Counted from the first letter of the stretch, positions 1 through 12,620 are shown. The stretch is DNA of 64,000 bases from Strongyloides papillosus (GCA_005656395.1 SRSI01000056.1:310001-374000), one strand, 5' to 3'. A program made the numbers and translations. The notes: a model not told the origin generated them from the letters alone.

Positions 1-895
1 CACCTATAGGTGACAATGTCTCGAATTTTTAGGAATCTAACAACACTGTCACCTACAGGTGACAAAGTCAAAAAATAAAAGACATTTTCACCTAGAATTT
101 TTACTAGGTTCCAAATGTTTTTCTCTTTAAAACCACAAATTAAAATTACACAAGTTTAGTTTAACTTTTATTTATAAATAAAATAATTAAACAATTAAAA
201 AATATTACCTGTTATGTTTATTCTGCCCTCGGATTCTGATTTCCATTGTCCAAAAGCTTCAAATGCTAAAAAGTATTCATATAATACTTATATTTATATA
301 CTTACACGGTATTCCTGGTTATTTTTTTATCCACTGACAAAGTTAACAAATCTAAATTAAACTATTTAAAGTAAAAAAAACAGCTTACCTATGTAGATGA
401 GACCATAATCACGAAGAAAAACAGTGCTAATTGTCAGCCATATATCTAAAAGTAAAAACTTGTAACTTATTATGAAAGATGAAACTTATCTGACAATTCT
501 GGAACCATTCCGACAGCTGGCGTAATTATAAAATCTAAATTTGACTAGTAGAAATGGAAGAAACACTTACTTAATATCTCAATATCATTTCGAAATCTAG
601 AAACAAAAAATTACTACATGATTTAATTCTTTTAAACTTACATGGTAATTCATAAGATATTTTTCATTGGTAGCATAGTTGAAAGTTAGAAATAACTCTA
701 ATTAATAATAAATACTATACTAATTCTCCTAAAATTAAATAAAATTAATGAAATGAAAGTGTTTTGAAATACTTCCTGATGTTATTTTTATAATGAACAT
801 TGGAATAGAATTTACGTATTGAAAAATTCTACTTAGAAGATATTGTCACTTGTAGGTGACAATCTCAACATTGTCATCTATAGGTGACACTTTGA
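1..895. repeat. Cluster of short GTCACCT-AGGTGAC palindromes
   Basis: Near-palindromes of the form GTCACCT(A/C)(T/C)AGGTGAC occur at about 1-12 (cut by the window edge), 49-63, 845-862 and 872-890. A half site lies near 90, and TTGTC or GACAA extensions recur next to the sites. The 750 bp between the two groups is AT-rich with no coding-like frame. The sites could be ends of a degraded inverted-repeat element or binding sites for a dimeric regulator; an AGGTGA everted repeat resembles a nuclear-receptor site. Nothing in the sequence decides between these. Confidence 0.45.
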
Positions 896-1834
896 CTTTG
901 AGTGCTGGTCAACTAAACTACAGAAGCTTGGAATCCTTCTTTCAGAAATTTTATATATATTAAATAAGCTTTCATTAATAATATTACAATATTATTTGCA
1001 GTTATTAATGCATAATAAGTAACATTTAACAAAATGTGCCATAATGCATGAACTTTATCACATGTAAATGGTAATTATTAATTTTTTATCATTCAAAATG
1101 TACTGGACAATGAAATACTCAATCTTAAGAATATAATAAAAACCATACTATATTAAAAAATTTGTAAATTAATTTTTAACAATTATTTTTATTAAAACAA
1201 ATATTTATACAACGTTATTTTTTATGATTTAGTTATGTTCATAACCTATTTAAGGGACATATGAATGATTTATCAACTGTCTTTGAGCAAATGCCTTTAA
1301 TAAAAGATATTTTGCTAATAATTTATATATTTTGTTGATATAAGCACAATTTGATTGTTGAATTGAGTTTATTGTGATCTAGAAGAAGATTTTCAACAAA
1401 AAACGATAATATCTTTTAAATTAATGGTTTGAACATAATATTTATTAACAAAGGAAAATTTTATATAATATTACAAGTTATTTATAAACACTGGACAATA
1501 ATTAATTCTTGAAAGAAGAATATCTTTTAACAAATGTATATTTATTTATATAACTATTTTGAATACTTATTCATAAATTAATATTGGAAAAATCAAGGAA
1601 TATATATAAATTGTATTAAACAATAAATTTATTATTTGAAATTGATACATTATGTAATATAATACAACAATTCTCTATGGCATAATGGATGATCTTAAGA
1701 ATAATTTAGATTATTTTTATGCGCAACTGATAAAAATAATTATATAATGTCAAGTTAGAAACATTTTTTCATAATGTTATCATGTATTTTTTAATTTTAT
1801 ATTTCAAGTAATTTTATAATTTAGATACTAGCAT
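896..1834. other. AT-rich stretch without recognisable gene
   Basis: Long A/T runs and stops in all frames. I see no conserved motif, splice pair or terminal repeat. Confidence 0.5.
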
Positions 1835-2255
1835 GGGAGGAACATAAGTCAAGAGACTAAAGAAACAATTAACATCATAACAGATTAATATGCATGTCCA
1901 GGGCAGCAATACAATGGATTCAAGTGGCCATATGAGGCACATTTATTATGGTGAACACTTCACTTGTAATAAAAAATTCTTGCAATTGTAGGCCTTATCG
2001 GCACTATGATTTTTATTATTCGATGCTGCTTAGCATATCACAAACTTCAAAAAAGAGTCATCCAGATCAAATTATAGTAAGTTAAATTTATTTTATTTAA
2101 TATATAGGATTTTAGTTCAACTGCCTGCAATAAGAAAAAACAGATGTTGGAAATTCAAACAATGATGGGATCATAAGAGAGATCAGAAACTCGAATGGTG
2201 AAAATTATAAATTTCCTCCATTCATATGCCCCGTAACAATAATTTATCAGGTATG
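1835..2255 (+). pseudogene. Broken coding remnant, possible single-pass membrane protein
   Basis: Base composition becomes less AT-rich and short open segments appear. One frame at about 1994-2080 encodes a hydrophobic run (IVGLIGTMIFIIRCCLAYHK) that resembles a membrane span followed by a basic tail. A GTAAGT...ATATAG pair at about 2078-2108 looks like a short intron, and a second segment ends at a GTATGA donor-like site near 2251. Stops and frame changes between the segments prevent a continuous reading frame, so it is most likely a decayed gene or isolated exons. No family was recognised. Confidence 0.3.
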
Positions 2256-2825
2256 ATATAAATATTTTATTAATCATTTTGTTAACTTTTAGTTATTTTT
2301 TAATAAATAATTAAATTTAAATGTTCTCTTTTAAAATTTTTACTTGTTTAATTTCAAAATGCACTGAAAATTTATTTGAAACTTAATTACATCAATTATT
2401 GTAATTTACATATAATAAAATAATACAATAATATTTCATCATCGATCAAACTACTATCACTTTTTATTTTCAATATGTTGTTCTTTTATGCTAGTTTAAA
2501 TGGCACATTATACTTACAACATTTGAATATAATTTTTTAATATGTTTATTGTATTATATTAATATTAATAAAAACTGTTGTAAGATGATAGTTATAATCA
2601 TACTAAAATATTTTATTTAAATGTGGCAGAAGTATAGTGTATAACATGACCTAGTTTGAATAAAGTATCTGTCACTCTTTAAAAAAAATGCCAAATGTTG
2701 CAAATTAATAGTCTTTAGTAAAATTGTGCCGTTGAATTAACGAAAAAAGAAAACAAATATCTAGAACTTTATTTATGCCTGCCTTAAAGTGATTTTACCA
2801 TATAAAATAACGTCATTAATCACTA

Positions 2826-3724
2826 CAGGGTGGGCCAAAAGTCATGTCACATTTGAATGGAACAAATTATAAATGTTATATAACTTTTTTTGTAGATGAC
2901 ATATTTAAAATGATATTATACGCATTTTGTAGAGGATGATTTATAGAATAATATATCACAAGATCGTCCTCAAGAATGATCTTTACGAAAAGTTGTATTA
3001 AATTAAATAAAAATGTTTGTATTTTTGTTTATAAAGTACATCTTATAATATTTCAATTGATTAAAAAATAAATGCTAGATGCTTAAAATGTTAGTTAAAA
3101 CATTTTTTCTTCATAAAATATTTGTTTATACAACATTAATTTCCTTCATATATTTCAAATATTTTTTATAGTTGTTACCTCTTTAAGAAAGTATTCTACT
3201 GTAGAACGGACCAAAAATAGTTCGTGATTGCTACACCAACAGATGTTCAATCGTACAACTCAAAATTATTCAAAACCTATTACAATGTGACCCAAGCTTC
3301 GTCAAGACATGCATTATTAAGTGTTGTAAATCATTTCAAAGAGGTTAAATAAAACCAATTTAATAAGAGTAATATTAATGTTTTATAATGAACAAGCTTG
3401 TGCAAGAAATTAAATGGTGATCATTAAAAAATATCATTTTTCATACATAATTGTATGAAATATTGACTTATTATGAATTGTATCCATGTGTTTTAAACTT
3501 AAAAATAAGTTTAAATTGGAAAAAAATTAAGAAATACTTTTTTTAATGTAAAAATTAAGAAATTAAAAAACTTTTTTTAAGTTCCTTCTTGAGAACGATC
3601 TTGTAATATATTATTCTCTAACAAATTCTCTACAAAATGTGTATAATACCATAAAATATTCGCCTACAAAAAAAATTATAAAGTGTTGTTATTTCAACTG
3701 TGTCGTGACTTTTGGCCCACCCTG
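2826..3724. mobile_element. MITE with long TIRs, Tc1/mariner-type ends
   Basis: The element begins CAGGGTGGGCCAAAAGTCAT and ends with the inverse (GACTTTTGGCCCACCCTG). It is flanked by TA on both sides (2824-2825 and 3725-3726), the target duplication expected of Tc1/mariner transposases. Similarity continues inward for roughly 190 bp on each side: the TACAAAATG-type block and the TTGAGGACGATCTTGTGATAT-like block are mirrored. The centre is AT-rich without an ORF, so this is a non-autonomous element that depends on a transposase encoded elsewhere. Confidence 0.8.
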
Positions 3725-3956
3725 TAATAAAGATAACATTTCTATTATTACCCACTTTCTTGTACTTAATAAACATCTTTAATATTTTATATATGTTTGC
3801 CTTATAATCTAAATATGCATTAATTATTATGATAATTATATTATTAATTTGTAGTAAAAGTTTATCGTGTTGCAATAATATTTTTTTAATATAATTTATT
3901 CTATATTTATGATTACATTTTCTAGATAACAATCAATTTAACAATCATTTTTAAAA

Positions 3957-4575
3957 TGTCTTCCGAAAGAAATATACTTCTAAAAACACATTCGTTCTTC
4001 TATCGAATCAAATTCTCCTGTTTCTAATTCTCCGAGAGGTAGCAGCCTTAGAACACAACTCCTTCTTCTAAAGTACCTCGTTTAGAAGAATCTACTAATA
4101 AGAATAATCCTAAAACTGATAAGATTCAAACAAGATCTGCTAGAAAAAAAATAACATATGGTGAACAAATTGGTAAAAATCTGCTGATAAGAAAAGAAAA
4201 GTGACCGATAATGAAAATTAAAAAAGTTGATACCGTAAGTTTATTTTACATATATTTAATTATTTTTTGATTATTATAGGGAAGTATCAATACCCAACTT
4301 GAAAAATTCATGGAATCTGTTAAAGAAAAGAAAAAGACAAACAGAAAATAATGAAAGACCAAGTGGGGGAAAACTCTTTTATTGAAGGATTATCAATTTT
4401 GGAGAGTGGAAATGATCAAATCAAAACTAGCGTTGACAAACCTACTATTATGTCAATGTTTCAAATCATTAGGAAGGACATAAATACAAATACACAACTC
4501 AATGAAAATATAATCAGAAAGATTAAAGAAACTGATTATAATATTTATAGACTAGTGAATCAGTGGAAGAAATAA
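3957..4575 (+). pseudogene. Decayed coiled-coil coding remnant with one intron
   Basis: Open fragments starting near 3957 are rich in Ser, Lys and Glu and contain TRSARKK at about 4132-4152, but frame shifts separate them. A clean intron (GTAAGT...TTATAG, about 4234-4280) joins a Lys-rich segment to one reading QLEKFMESVKEKKK. A stop follows, and then an open 74-codon stretch at 4351-4575 of charged, helix-prone sequence. This could be a retroelement ORF1-like coiled-coil protein or a host gene in decay. No family is recognised and I see no intact start-to-stop reading. Confidence 0.35.
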
Positions 4576-4662
4576 AAATAAAGCTAGATGATTTGTTTGA
4601 AATTCAACTAACAAACAAAATATAAAGAAAACCCATTCAAAACACTGTATCACTTAAGCGGC

Positions 4663-6233
4663 CACACCGCTAACGCGTAGTATTAAAAACGGGATTTTGC
4701 ATAAATGACGCTTTTCCGCGTCGTTTTTATAAAATCTCATATCTTCGAGGCGCACCGTAAAAGTAATATTAAAATTTTTTCAATTGTTATTTTTATTAAA
4801 AATTAGGTAGTATGCTTTTTTAAAAATTCAAAAATTTTAATTTTGAAGGTGTTTTTTACCTCAAAAAATACCCAAAAATGGCACTTTTTGGGACTTTATA
4901 GAGGCTACCATGAGTTTTCAAAAAATATGAGATAGATGTCACTCGGTTCCTGAACTTCTTATCTATAACATATTTTTTTTCAAAGGATGTTTTACGACTG
5001 GGAAAAAAGTGTATGAGGCAAAAAGTAATTTTACCTCAAAAAGTACCAAATTTTTAATAATAAAGAACGAAAAAATAGTTTTTACGTAATTTTTCCTAGT
5101 ATTTTTATTTAATTTTAAATACTTAGTATATAAAAGTAAGAAAAACGAGAAAATTTTGAAAATATTACTAATTTCTAAGTCATGACAATTATTCGTTATT
5201 CCTATTAAATAAAACATTTTTTTTATTGTTTTGTGGTATTATAATTTATATAATGAAAACTAATTGAATAATTCTTAAGTCAAGCATATAAACCTTTAAT
5301 TTCTTGCTCACTGAAATACCAAAAAGTCCCATAATCACCAATAAATTTAACTAAATGATCAATCAAATATATGATATTTCGGTAATACAAAGAATTTTTT
5401 AGTTAAAGTTAAATGTTTGCAAAGATTCTTCAAACTTTAAATGTAGATATTCAAAAACATTTTGTTAATTCATCAGTAATGCATAATTAGAACTTATATA
5501 AAAAGTCCTAAGGCTTTTAAAAAGTTCATTTCTTTTTTTTGTTTGTCCATTAGCATATTTAAATTGAGACAGCTAGTTTTAAATCTTAATAAAGCAAATT
5601 TTATTTTTCTAGGCATATTGAGATAGGTAAATAAATCAAATAGTTAAGAAAAATTAATTGTTTATGCCTTTATAGCTAACAATTGTTGGCATTTTTAATC
5701 AAAAATCACTTTGTTTTGATAAAGAGCCTGTTGGCACTTTTTACATGTTTATTGTTTGCTTTTTTTATTTGTTTGCATTCTTTAAAAGTTTTATAATATA
5801 TATTTTTAATTTTAAGTATGTTTTATAATTTTAACAATTATTTTTTATCATTTTTACAATAAAATTTGGTACTTTTTGAGGTAAACTTACTTTTTGCCTC
5901 ATAACTTTTTTCCCAGTCGTAAAACATCCTCTGAAAAAAAAATATGCTATAGATAAGAAGTTCACGAATCGAATGACATCTGTCTCATATTTTTTGAAAT
6001 CTCGTGGTAGCTTCTGTAAAGTCCCAAAAAGTGCCATTTTTGGGTATTTTTTGAGATGAAAAACACCTTTAAAATTGGAATTTTTAAAAATATATAATAC
6101 CTAATTTTTAATAAAAATAACAATACAAAATGTTTTAATATCACTTTTACAATGCGCCCTAAAGTTATAAAAATGCGTCTCTACCCGCCAAAATGCGCGA
6201 AAAAGCATAAAATCCGGTCATCTTACCGGTGTG
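4663..6233. mobile_element. Foldback transposon with ~400-bp TIRs, left-arm copy
   Basis: The ends are CACACCG...CGGTGTG. The first ~400 bp (to about 5066) is mirrored by the last ~375 bp (from about 5860), including the block encoding the repeated TACTTTTTGAGGTAAA and CCCAGTCGTAAAACATCC motifs. The centre (5070-5860) is AT-rich and has no convincing ORF; short ORFs inside the TIRs are by-products. The inner end is followed by ACTC (6234-6237), the same four bases that flank the right-arm copy. The outer end at 4663 abuts unrelated sequence, so the palindrome breakpoint lies exactly at the transposon terminus. Confidence 0.75.
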
Positions 6234-6711
6234 ACTCTAAAAGACTTACACACCTAAACAACTTGAACGATTCTTTGAAGATCCTAAAACCCATCCCAAA
6301 CTTCATCACTTTCCACAAAAACTTACTAACTTCAATCAATTTACACATTTTTTAATCACAAATAAACTTCAATTAATTATAGTTTCAGGCATTAATGGGC
6401 TTTACATTGGCAAAGCAATCAAAAACCTCAACAGTAGTTTGATATTTGATAATACCGTAAACGGAGAACTAATTAATTTTTTTGCTACCTTACCAGATTC
6501 ACTAACTACATCTTTTAACGTTATTGATCCCGTTCAAACAACTGTTCTCAACGATTCAATCATTATAGCTACACTACCGTCATCTACCTCATATATATCA
6601 TCTGTTAAAGACAGTCTTGAAAACAACTTCGAAATGGAGAGGATGCACACTCACCCAGCGAATAAATATTATTTCAATCACATCGGGTATATTATAGTAA
6701 TAATTATATAA
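6234..6711 (+). pseudogene. Frameshifted copy of unclassified coding remnant
   Basis: This is the left-arm twin of the open frame at 29620-30094. One missing A in the run near 6257-6262 (CCTAAACAAC here, CCTAAAACAAC in the right arm) breaks the frame, leaving fragments at about 6234-6355 and 6439-6711. The family is not recognised; the middle part is hydrophobic and beta-rich (QLIIVSGINGLYIGKAI). The apparent upstream ATG at 6152 lies inside the foldback TIR and is unlikely to be the native start. Confidence 0.5.
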
Positions 6712-7170
6712 CATACCTTTTTATTTTTGCATTTTCGTTGAAGTAAGAAAGTTTATGATCTATATATGGATTAAGCATCTCCAGAAAGTAAAGATACAAT
6801 GATGTTATAAAGATTGGTATCAACAATTAATAAAGTTATTTTGAAAAAGTAGACAATTTTTTTAACAAAAAATATAAATATAAAATTCAAATTTTTTAAA
6901 GAAATGTTAATTTTTTTTGTAGAACTTTATTTTTAATTTTAAATGGATAGGGGCTACGGTCAAATGCGTTGCTATCATAAAATGAATTAAAAGGATATCG
7001 AAAAAATGCGTCCATTATTTCAGACTTTAACTCTTAAAAGATGCACAATGACTAGATTTTTTAAGAATACTTATTGTTGCTACTATTATATGTTTTTTTA
7101 CTATTAAAATAATGTCTTTAGTAATAACTTTTTATTTTAATTTTCGTTGTGAGACAATACATGACAAAAT

Positions 7171-7455
7171 TTGTTTAATTTACTGTGTGAGTGTTCATTT
7201 AGTCTCGAAATGTCTTACAAATTTTTATTAAAAGATCGTCGTTTCATATTCAAGATGAATAAATTTTTTCATAAATCAACTACATATTCATTAGAAAAAT
7301 TTATTAAAAAATTAAAAAAAAATTCTGATTTAGATCAAATATTCGGTGACTATCTTAAACGGGCATTTAGAACAAGAATGAAATCAGAAACAAGTCAATA
7401 TTTTTCTGATCCATTACCTGATGAAAATCTGATGATTATATTAAGAAGTGCATAG
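7171..7455 (+). CDS. Unclassified ORF in left arm
   Basis: The product would be about 84-94 residues, depending on whether it begins at 7171 or at the Met of MSYKFLLKDRR (7210). It is Lys-rich with a helical, charged middle (SLEKFIKKLKKNSDLDQIFG) and an acidic C-terminus. No signal peptide or known motif is seen. The same reading frame is intact in the other arm (28877-29182). It may be one exon or fragment of the same decayed gene as the neighbouring remnants at 6234-6711 and 7790-8018, which lie on the same strand. Confidence 0.35.
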   Translation: MFNLLCECSFSLEMSYKFLLKDRRFIFKMNKFFHKSTTYSLEKFIKKLKKNSDLDQIFGDYLKRAFRTRMKSETSQYFSDPLPDENLMIILRSA

Positions 7456-7520
7456 ATACCTTTCCTTGATGTTTTTCGTGGGTTCTCATATCTACTCATT
7501 ATTTATAAACTACAATTTAC

Positions 7521-7751
7521 TACACTGAGAAAAATATATTGTGCAGATGTTAGCGGTTGCAAATTTTTTTGCGTTTATGAAACGGATTTTTACAGTTAAT
7601 AGAAATTTTGACTTATTCAAATTGATATTTTACTTATAAATAAATAGTATCTAATGTTACAACGAAATTATAATGATTTGCGGTTTACTATTTCTGATTA
7701 TAAACCGCAAATGTTTGTGGTTTCTAGGTGCAAAATCTTTTTAAGTGTATA
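7521..7751. mobile_element. Small MITE-like element, left-arm copy
   Basis: The ends TACACTGAGAAAAAT and ATCTTTTTAAGTGTA are imperfect inverted repeats next to TA. Inside, TTTGCGGTTTA and TAAACCGCAAA at about 7678-7710 form an 11-bp perfect stem with a short loop. No ORF is present. The size of about 230 bp suits a MITE; the family was not identified. Confidence 0.45.
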
Positions 7752-7789
7752 CCAAGTTTAAACAATCATTAAAAGGAATTTATTAATTA

Positions 7790-8018
7790 TCTGTGAAGAC
7801 ATAAAATGTACCCTCAACATTTTAATCTCAGTATGCTTAAAAAACAAGATTAAAAAATTATTGACAAAAGATATTAATCTTCTGGCTTTTACTGAACATT
7901 TTAAAGATCTAAATCATGTGTTAAATGACGATTTGATCTTGAGACAAAGTAAAAATGTTGTAACCCACACAGTAATTTTTACGAACTCTTACTATCTGAA
8001 ACCGAAATGCAATCATTG
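7790..8018 (+). pseudogene. Coding-like remnant without start codon, left arm
   Basis: An open frame of roughly 75 codons runs to a TGA at about 8016-8018. It carries helix-like sequence (LLTKDINLLAFTEHFKDLNH) and ends KPKCNH. It has no Met at its beginning and no clear splice acceptor. Codon-like sequence seems to continue in other frames towards 8130, which suggests frameshifts. It may belong with the remnants at 6234-6711 and 7171-7455. Family unknown. Confidence 0.3.
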
Positions 8019-8251
8019 AGAATTCACTAGACGTACAGAAACCGAATGAAGACGTAAGCTTGACAAACTACATAAGGTAATTATACTCAACGATCTAAAA
8101 AGATACAACAACCATCTAATGTTATTCCTTTTACGCCCAGATGACGCGCATACGGGTCATAAATAAAAAAGTAAATGTACAGTTGTAATTTGTACCATAG
8201 AGGGAATATTTTCGAATAAGATTATTTCATGTGGTGTAAAATATTTATATT

Positions 8252-9525
8252 AGGTTGTTTAATTGAAAATGTCCCTTTTTGAAAGTCAATTTAAAAATGT
8301 TATTACTCAGTCGAAAATTAATATTTTTATTTAAAGTAGGTATTGTTAGAATCAACACATTGTTACTAACACAACACGAGTTTATTTATGCCATTTGAAT
8401 AGAAACTATGATCTCTAGAATTCAAAAACTCCAAAGCGTCATTTTTCAAGTCAATAAATTAAGAGAATGTTTTCTGCCTTAGATGACGTTATATTTTCTT
8501 GAACAAATGACAATCCGTTGGGGGAAAAGTCCGGTGAAGAGAAATGATGTGGTAGAGTTTTATATTTTAACTTGTTAAGCCTCTGCATTGTGATTTGTGA
8601 GACGTGAGATCTAGTATTTCATGCAGTAATTATGGACCTCTTCTGTTGACAAATGCAAGCTTTAGAACAAATAATTTCTAATGCATTTCTTTTAATTCTT
8701 TACAATATCGGTTTGTAGTCATAGTTTCTTCTGAATATAGAAACTTATGATGAATAATTTCATCACAATTCCACCAAATATTTAGCAATATCTCCTTATT
8801 TGAATTCTTGAGTTTCGGAAAGTTTTTAGAGCTTATATTTGTGTCTATCTATTGCAATAACCTTCTAGGGTTGTCAAGTTTAATCCATTTTTCATCGCAC
8901 GTTACAATCCTATTTAAAAAAATCATTTTTGTTTCTATAGTCAAAGAAGAACAAATTTTTAACTTGTTTGAACATTGGTAGGAGTTAATTTATAGGGTAT
9001 GCAGAAATCCATCTTCTTTTCTTATTTATGGTTCTAAATGTTTAGATATAGTTTAAATACTTACATCTAATTTCCGCCAAAAGCCTCCGAACAGTTGTTT
9101 TTGGATTACTTTCTACCATTATTCCTTATTTTCTGTTGTTAAGAACTCTTCTTCTACCAGAACTTTTTTACGTTGAAGACTCATATCTCTGTTGTAAAAT
9201 TTCTGGAACCAACATTGTAATGCTCGTTTGATAATAGATCTTTGGCCAAATGTTCTATTTATTTTTCTTGAAATTTCGTCCAATGTTTGGTCAAGTTTAA
9301 AGTTGTACAAATAAATTTTTCGAAAATCTATTTTTGATGAAACATCATTTTAGGGAAGTAATAACTTTATAATATCTGTGAACAAAATACAAAAAGATGA
9401 TAATAAAAGTCCTCGATTTAGTTTATAAGATGTTACATATTTGGTAACAATATGTAAACGAATAAAAAATTACAATTATTTAAAATTGACCATCCTAAAA
9501 GCGACATTTTTAACTAAACAACATA
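8252..9525 (-). mobile_element. Dead mariner transposon, left-arm copy
   Basis: The ends AGGTTGTTTAATTGAAAATG and the inverse of TTGTTTAGTTAAAAATG are imperfect TIRs of the mariner type. The minus strand encodes broken mariner transposase: an N-terminal DNA-binding part at 9119-9310 (LDEISRKINRTFGQ) and, after frameshifts and stops, the recognisable IVTCDEKWIKLDNPRR motif, whose first Asp corresponds to the catalytic region. A C-terminal segment near 8500 resembles the usual HPPYSPDLAP-type motif in decayed form. Many stops make it inactive. Confidence 0.75.
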
Positions 9526-9529
9526 ATAT

Positions 9530-12500
9530 TTTATTTTTTTTAACACTGTGTTGAAAGGTAATATAGTTTATGCTAAATTGACAGTTTTTATTTTTGAGTA
9601 TAACATATTTTTTATTTTTGTTTTATATCTAAAGCTTCCATCAACATAAGATATACAATTAATTCTTGATCACAAAATCCTTTGTTTACAATGCCATAAA
9701 AAGTACTTATCTATCTAAAATAAGCATATAAGAAAATTACAGGCTTTTAAAATATAGTATCAAATAAAACATTTGCTTTTTAAAAAATATATAATCCTTG
9801 TGCTGCACTAAATTTATATTAAAAACAATAAAAAACACGTAATTGTAAGAAATAAAATTTTAATATATTTAATTATTGAAATTTTACATAAATACAATAA
9901 AATCTTTTGATTTAAGTCTTTAATTTTATGTTTATCTAAAAATTGTTTTTTAGATAAAGATTAAACTATGTATTTTTTAATGTAAAATTTCAAATAAAAA
10001 ATTGATTGAAATTTTACGATTCATTAGAAAAGTTTTAACATTTTCTTAGACATCTGTTTTACAGGACTTTCTTTAGCAGTATCTGCAACTTTTTCTTTCA
10101 AATTAATCTAAAAGATGAATTAAAGCAATTTTATCAATAGAGTAAAATTTATAAGTTTTGATGGTGCATATATACGATATAGTAGAAGATTTTTATTATC
10201 AAATTAATAAAATTACAATCAATAAATAGTGGCCACCTAAATTTTATTTATTTTAAAATCTCATTGCTGTTTAATTACTATTATACAAATATTTTTATTT
10301 TTAATAACTTCTTACGCACGTTACTAGAAATTCCTACACACGTTCCTAGAACTAAAATAAGATTAATTAATTTTGAATAAAACACAGTAATAGATAATTA
10401 ACTCAAAACTAAACTAAATAAAATTTAGATGACACACAACGGTAATATATTAGTTTTTTCGATGACATTTAAAATTCCATGACAAGAACAGTTTTATTTA
10501 AACCTTTACTGTTTTACTCTTTCCATCTTCAAGACTGTTCTTGATTCACATCACCTTTTTTACATCTTTGACAGCTACTGTTCTACTAAAGTTAGAATTT
10601 GAAGTTTCATTTTTAAGATTTTAAACTTTCTTGAATATGACAAAAAAAAAGCTAAATTTATATATTTTTAAGTAATATTTCAGGATTAAGAAAAAGAAAT
10701 TGAAAAATAGAAAAAAGGTATTTTAAAGTTCTCTTTAACTTACATTTTAAATATATTCTCAAGAAAATTGAGAAACTCTAAGTACCATAAATACGTGATC
10801 AAGATTTTTTTTCCATAAAAATTTAGGAAAAAAAATTTGTAACACATCAAAAAAGTATGTTCTAATGAAACTTTTATAATATAGTATTTTCACAACTGTA
10901 TGGTAAAATTAAATTTTCTATCGAATGATATGTATATTGACTACTTCTCTGTTTCAGATGGGATATATTTAAATTTGAGTTTTAGTTGATAAAAAATGAT
11001 TATATTGTAAAAATAAAATATTATATAACAATATACTACTTTTCCATCGATAATGTGAAAAAAATTAAAATTTAATTAACTAATTAATTTTGAAACATAA
11101 ATAAGTGATAACGCATCTCGGTTATTTTGGTAGTGTATACCTCAATTAATTCACAAACAATTTGATTTTTAACATATAAAAATAATTAAATTGTAAATTA
11201 TGGTATTCTTAAGTAAGAATATGATATATTTTCCATTAATGATGAGAAAGGATTCTTAAAATAAAGTGACTTTAACTAAATTTCGTTAATTTATTATTCA
11301 AAACTAACCACGTCCATTATGTATTTGGTGAGGTGTGTCGTATAGATGATGAATCATTCATTAACACGGTGCCAAATAGAGATTTCATGACCCTAAAGAC
11401 TATTATTGAGATACTTATTAAAGAGAAATCGTTAATACATCTTGATAGTTAGAGATTCTAAAAGTCTCACAAATTTGAGGCTCAAAATCTTAATTAATTA
11501 AAGGATTGTGCATATATAACGTTGTAGACTTTGAATTTAGGGCCTACAGCTAGATAATTTAAATAATATGGGGCTCTACCAAGTTAAGAACTAAAAAGCA
11601 CAAAAAGCTAGAAACATGTTAAATAGCTATCTAACTGAGTTTTATTGTATGAATAATGATTTTAGAATACTATATGTTCGAGTAACTACGGCGCAATATT
11701 GTAGTATATTTGCTTCTTGTAACAAAAATTGATAATGTCAATTGCTAATAAATAACATAAACATTCTTATTTAAGGTGTCTTTTAAAAAAAATATAATTT
11801 AATAACAAAAAACAACCTTTTTCAAATGGCCCTACCGAAGCAGAAAAATATCGTATATTGGGTTTATCCATTTATCAGTTCTCGAAGTACAAGGAGATAA
11901 GTGATATTTTAAATTTTAAAAAGTTCTATTTTTAGATTTTAAAAAGAAAAAAGTTTTAATACGTTAATTCTTTTCAATATCTCAAAAATTACCCATAAAG
12001 AAATTGATTGCAAATATTTAAAAATATTAATCATTAATTTTTATATTTTTACTGCAGAATTTGTAAATACGTACCTTGTCAATTTTTTAATATCATTTTA
12101 TTTTTTTATTAACGTGACAATAATTAATTCACGTTAGAATTTTATATTTTGAACAAACTTGTGTTAAATATTTATATTTTATAGCCAATCTTTCTAACTA
12201 AAAATTCAAAGTTTTGCATTGTAGTGTTTATATGTTTAATGTATAAAAACATTTTTCTTTTGCATAATCCTTTTTTTATTTATATTTTTAATGTACGTTT
12301 TTCGATGAAACAATAACTGATTTTTTGTAGTTGTAAATGTAAATTTTAATTCTTAGGATTCATAAAAACATTTGTTTTAATAAAATCATGCTAATACTTG
12401 AAATTATCTCAAATATGTTCCACCGTACCTCAGACATATATATGAGTATTTTCGATTTCTATGCAGAGAACAGTTTCTCAACATTTTAGAAAGCTTTGAA

Positions 12501-12620
12501 TACTAAAACTAAAGTATTTTATCATTTTCTTAAAAGTAAAACTCATATTTTTTAAAAATGATAAAAACATTTTTTTACTAAATTATAATCATTGAAATAA
12601 ATTTTTTTTAATTTAAGACC
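9530..12620. other. Gene-poor AT-rich stretch, left arm
   Basis: About 3 kb of A/T-run-rich DNA with stops in every frame. No convincing exon, RNA gene or terminal repeat was seen. It is duplicated almost base for base at 23712-26802. Confidence 0.5.

Noticed and set aside
1..895. CRISPR-like array
   Set aside because: The palindromic motifs are few, irregularly spaced and in eukaryotic-looking DNA. There are no unique spacers of constant length.
5831..6144. Short ORFs inside the foldback TIRs (also 30188-30501 and 4963-5217/31114-31320)
   Set aside because: They lie in inverted repeats, appear in mutually overlapping frames and change length between TIR copies, as expected of chance ORFs.
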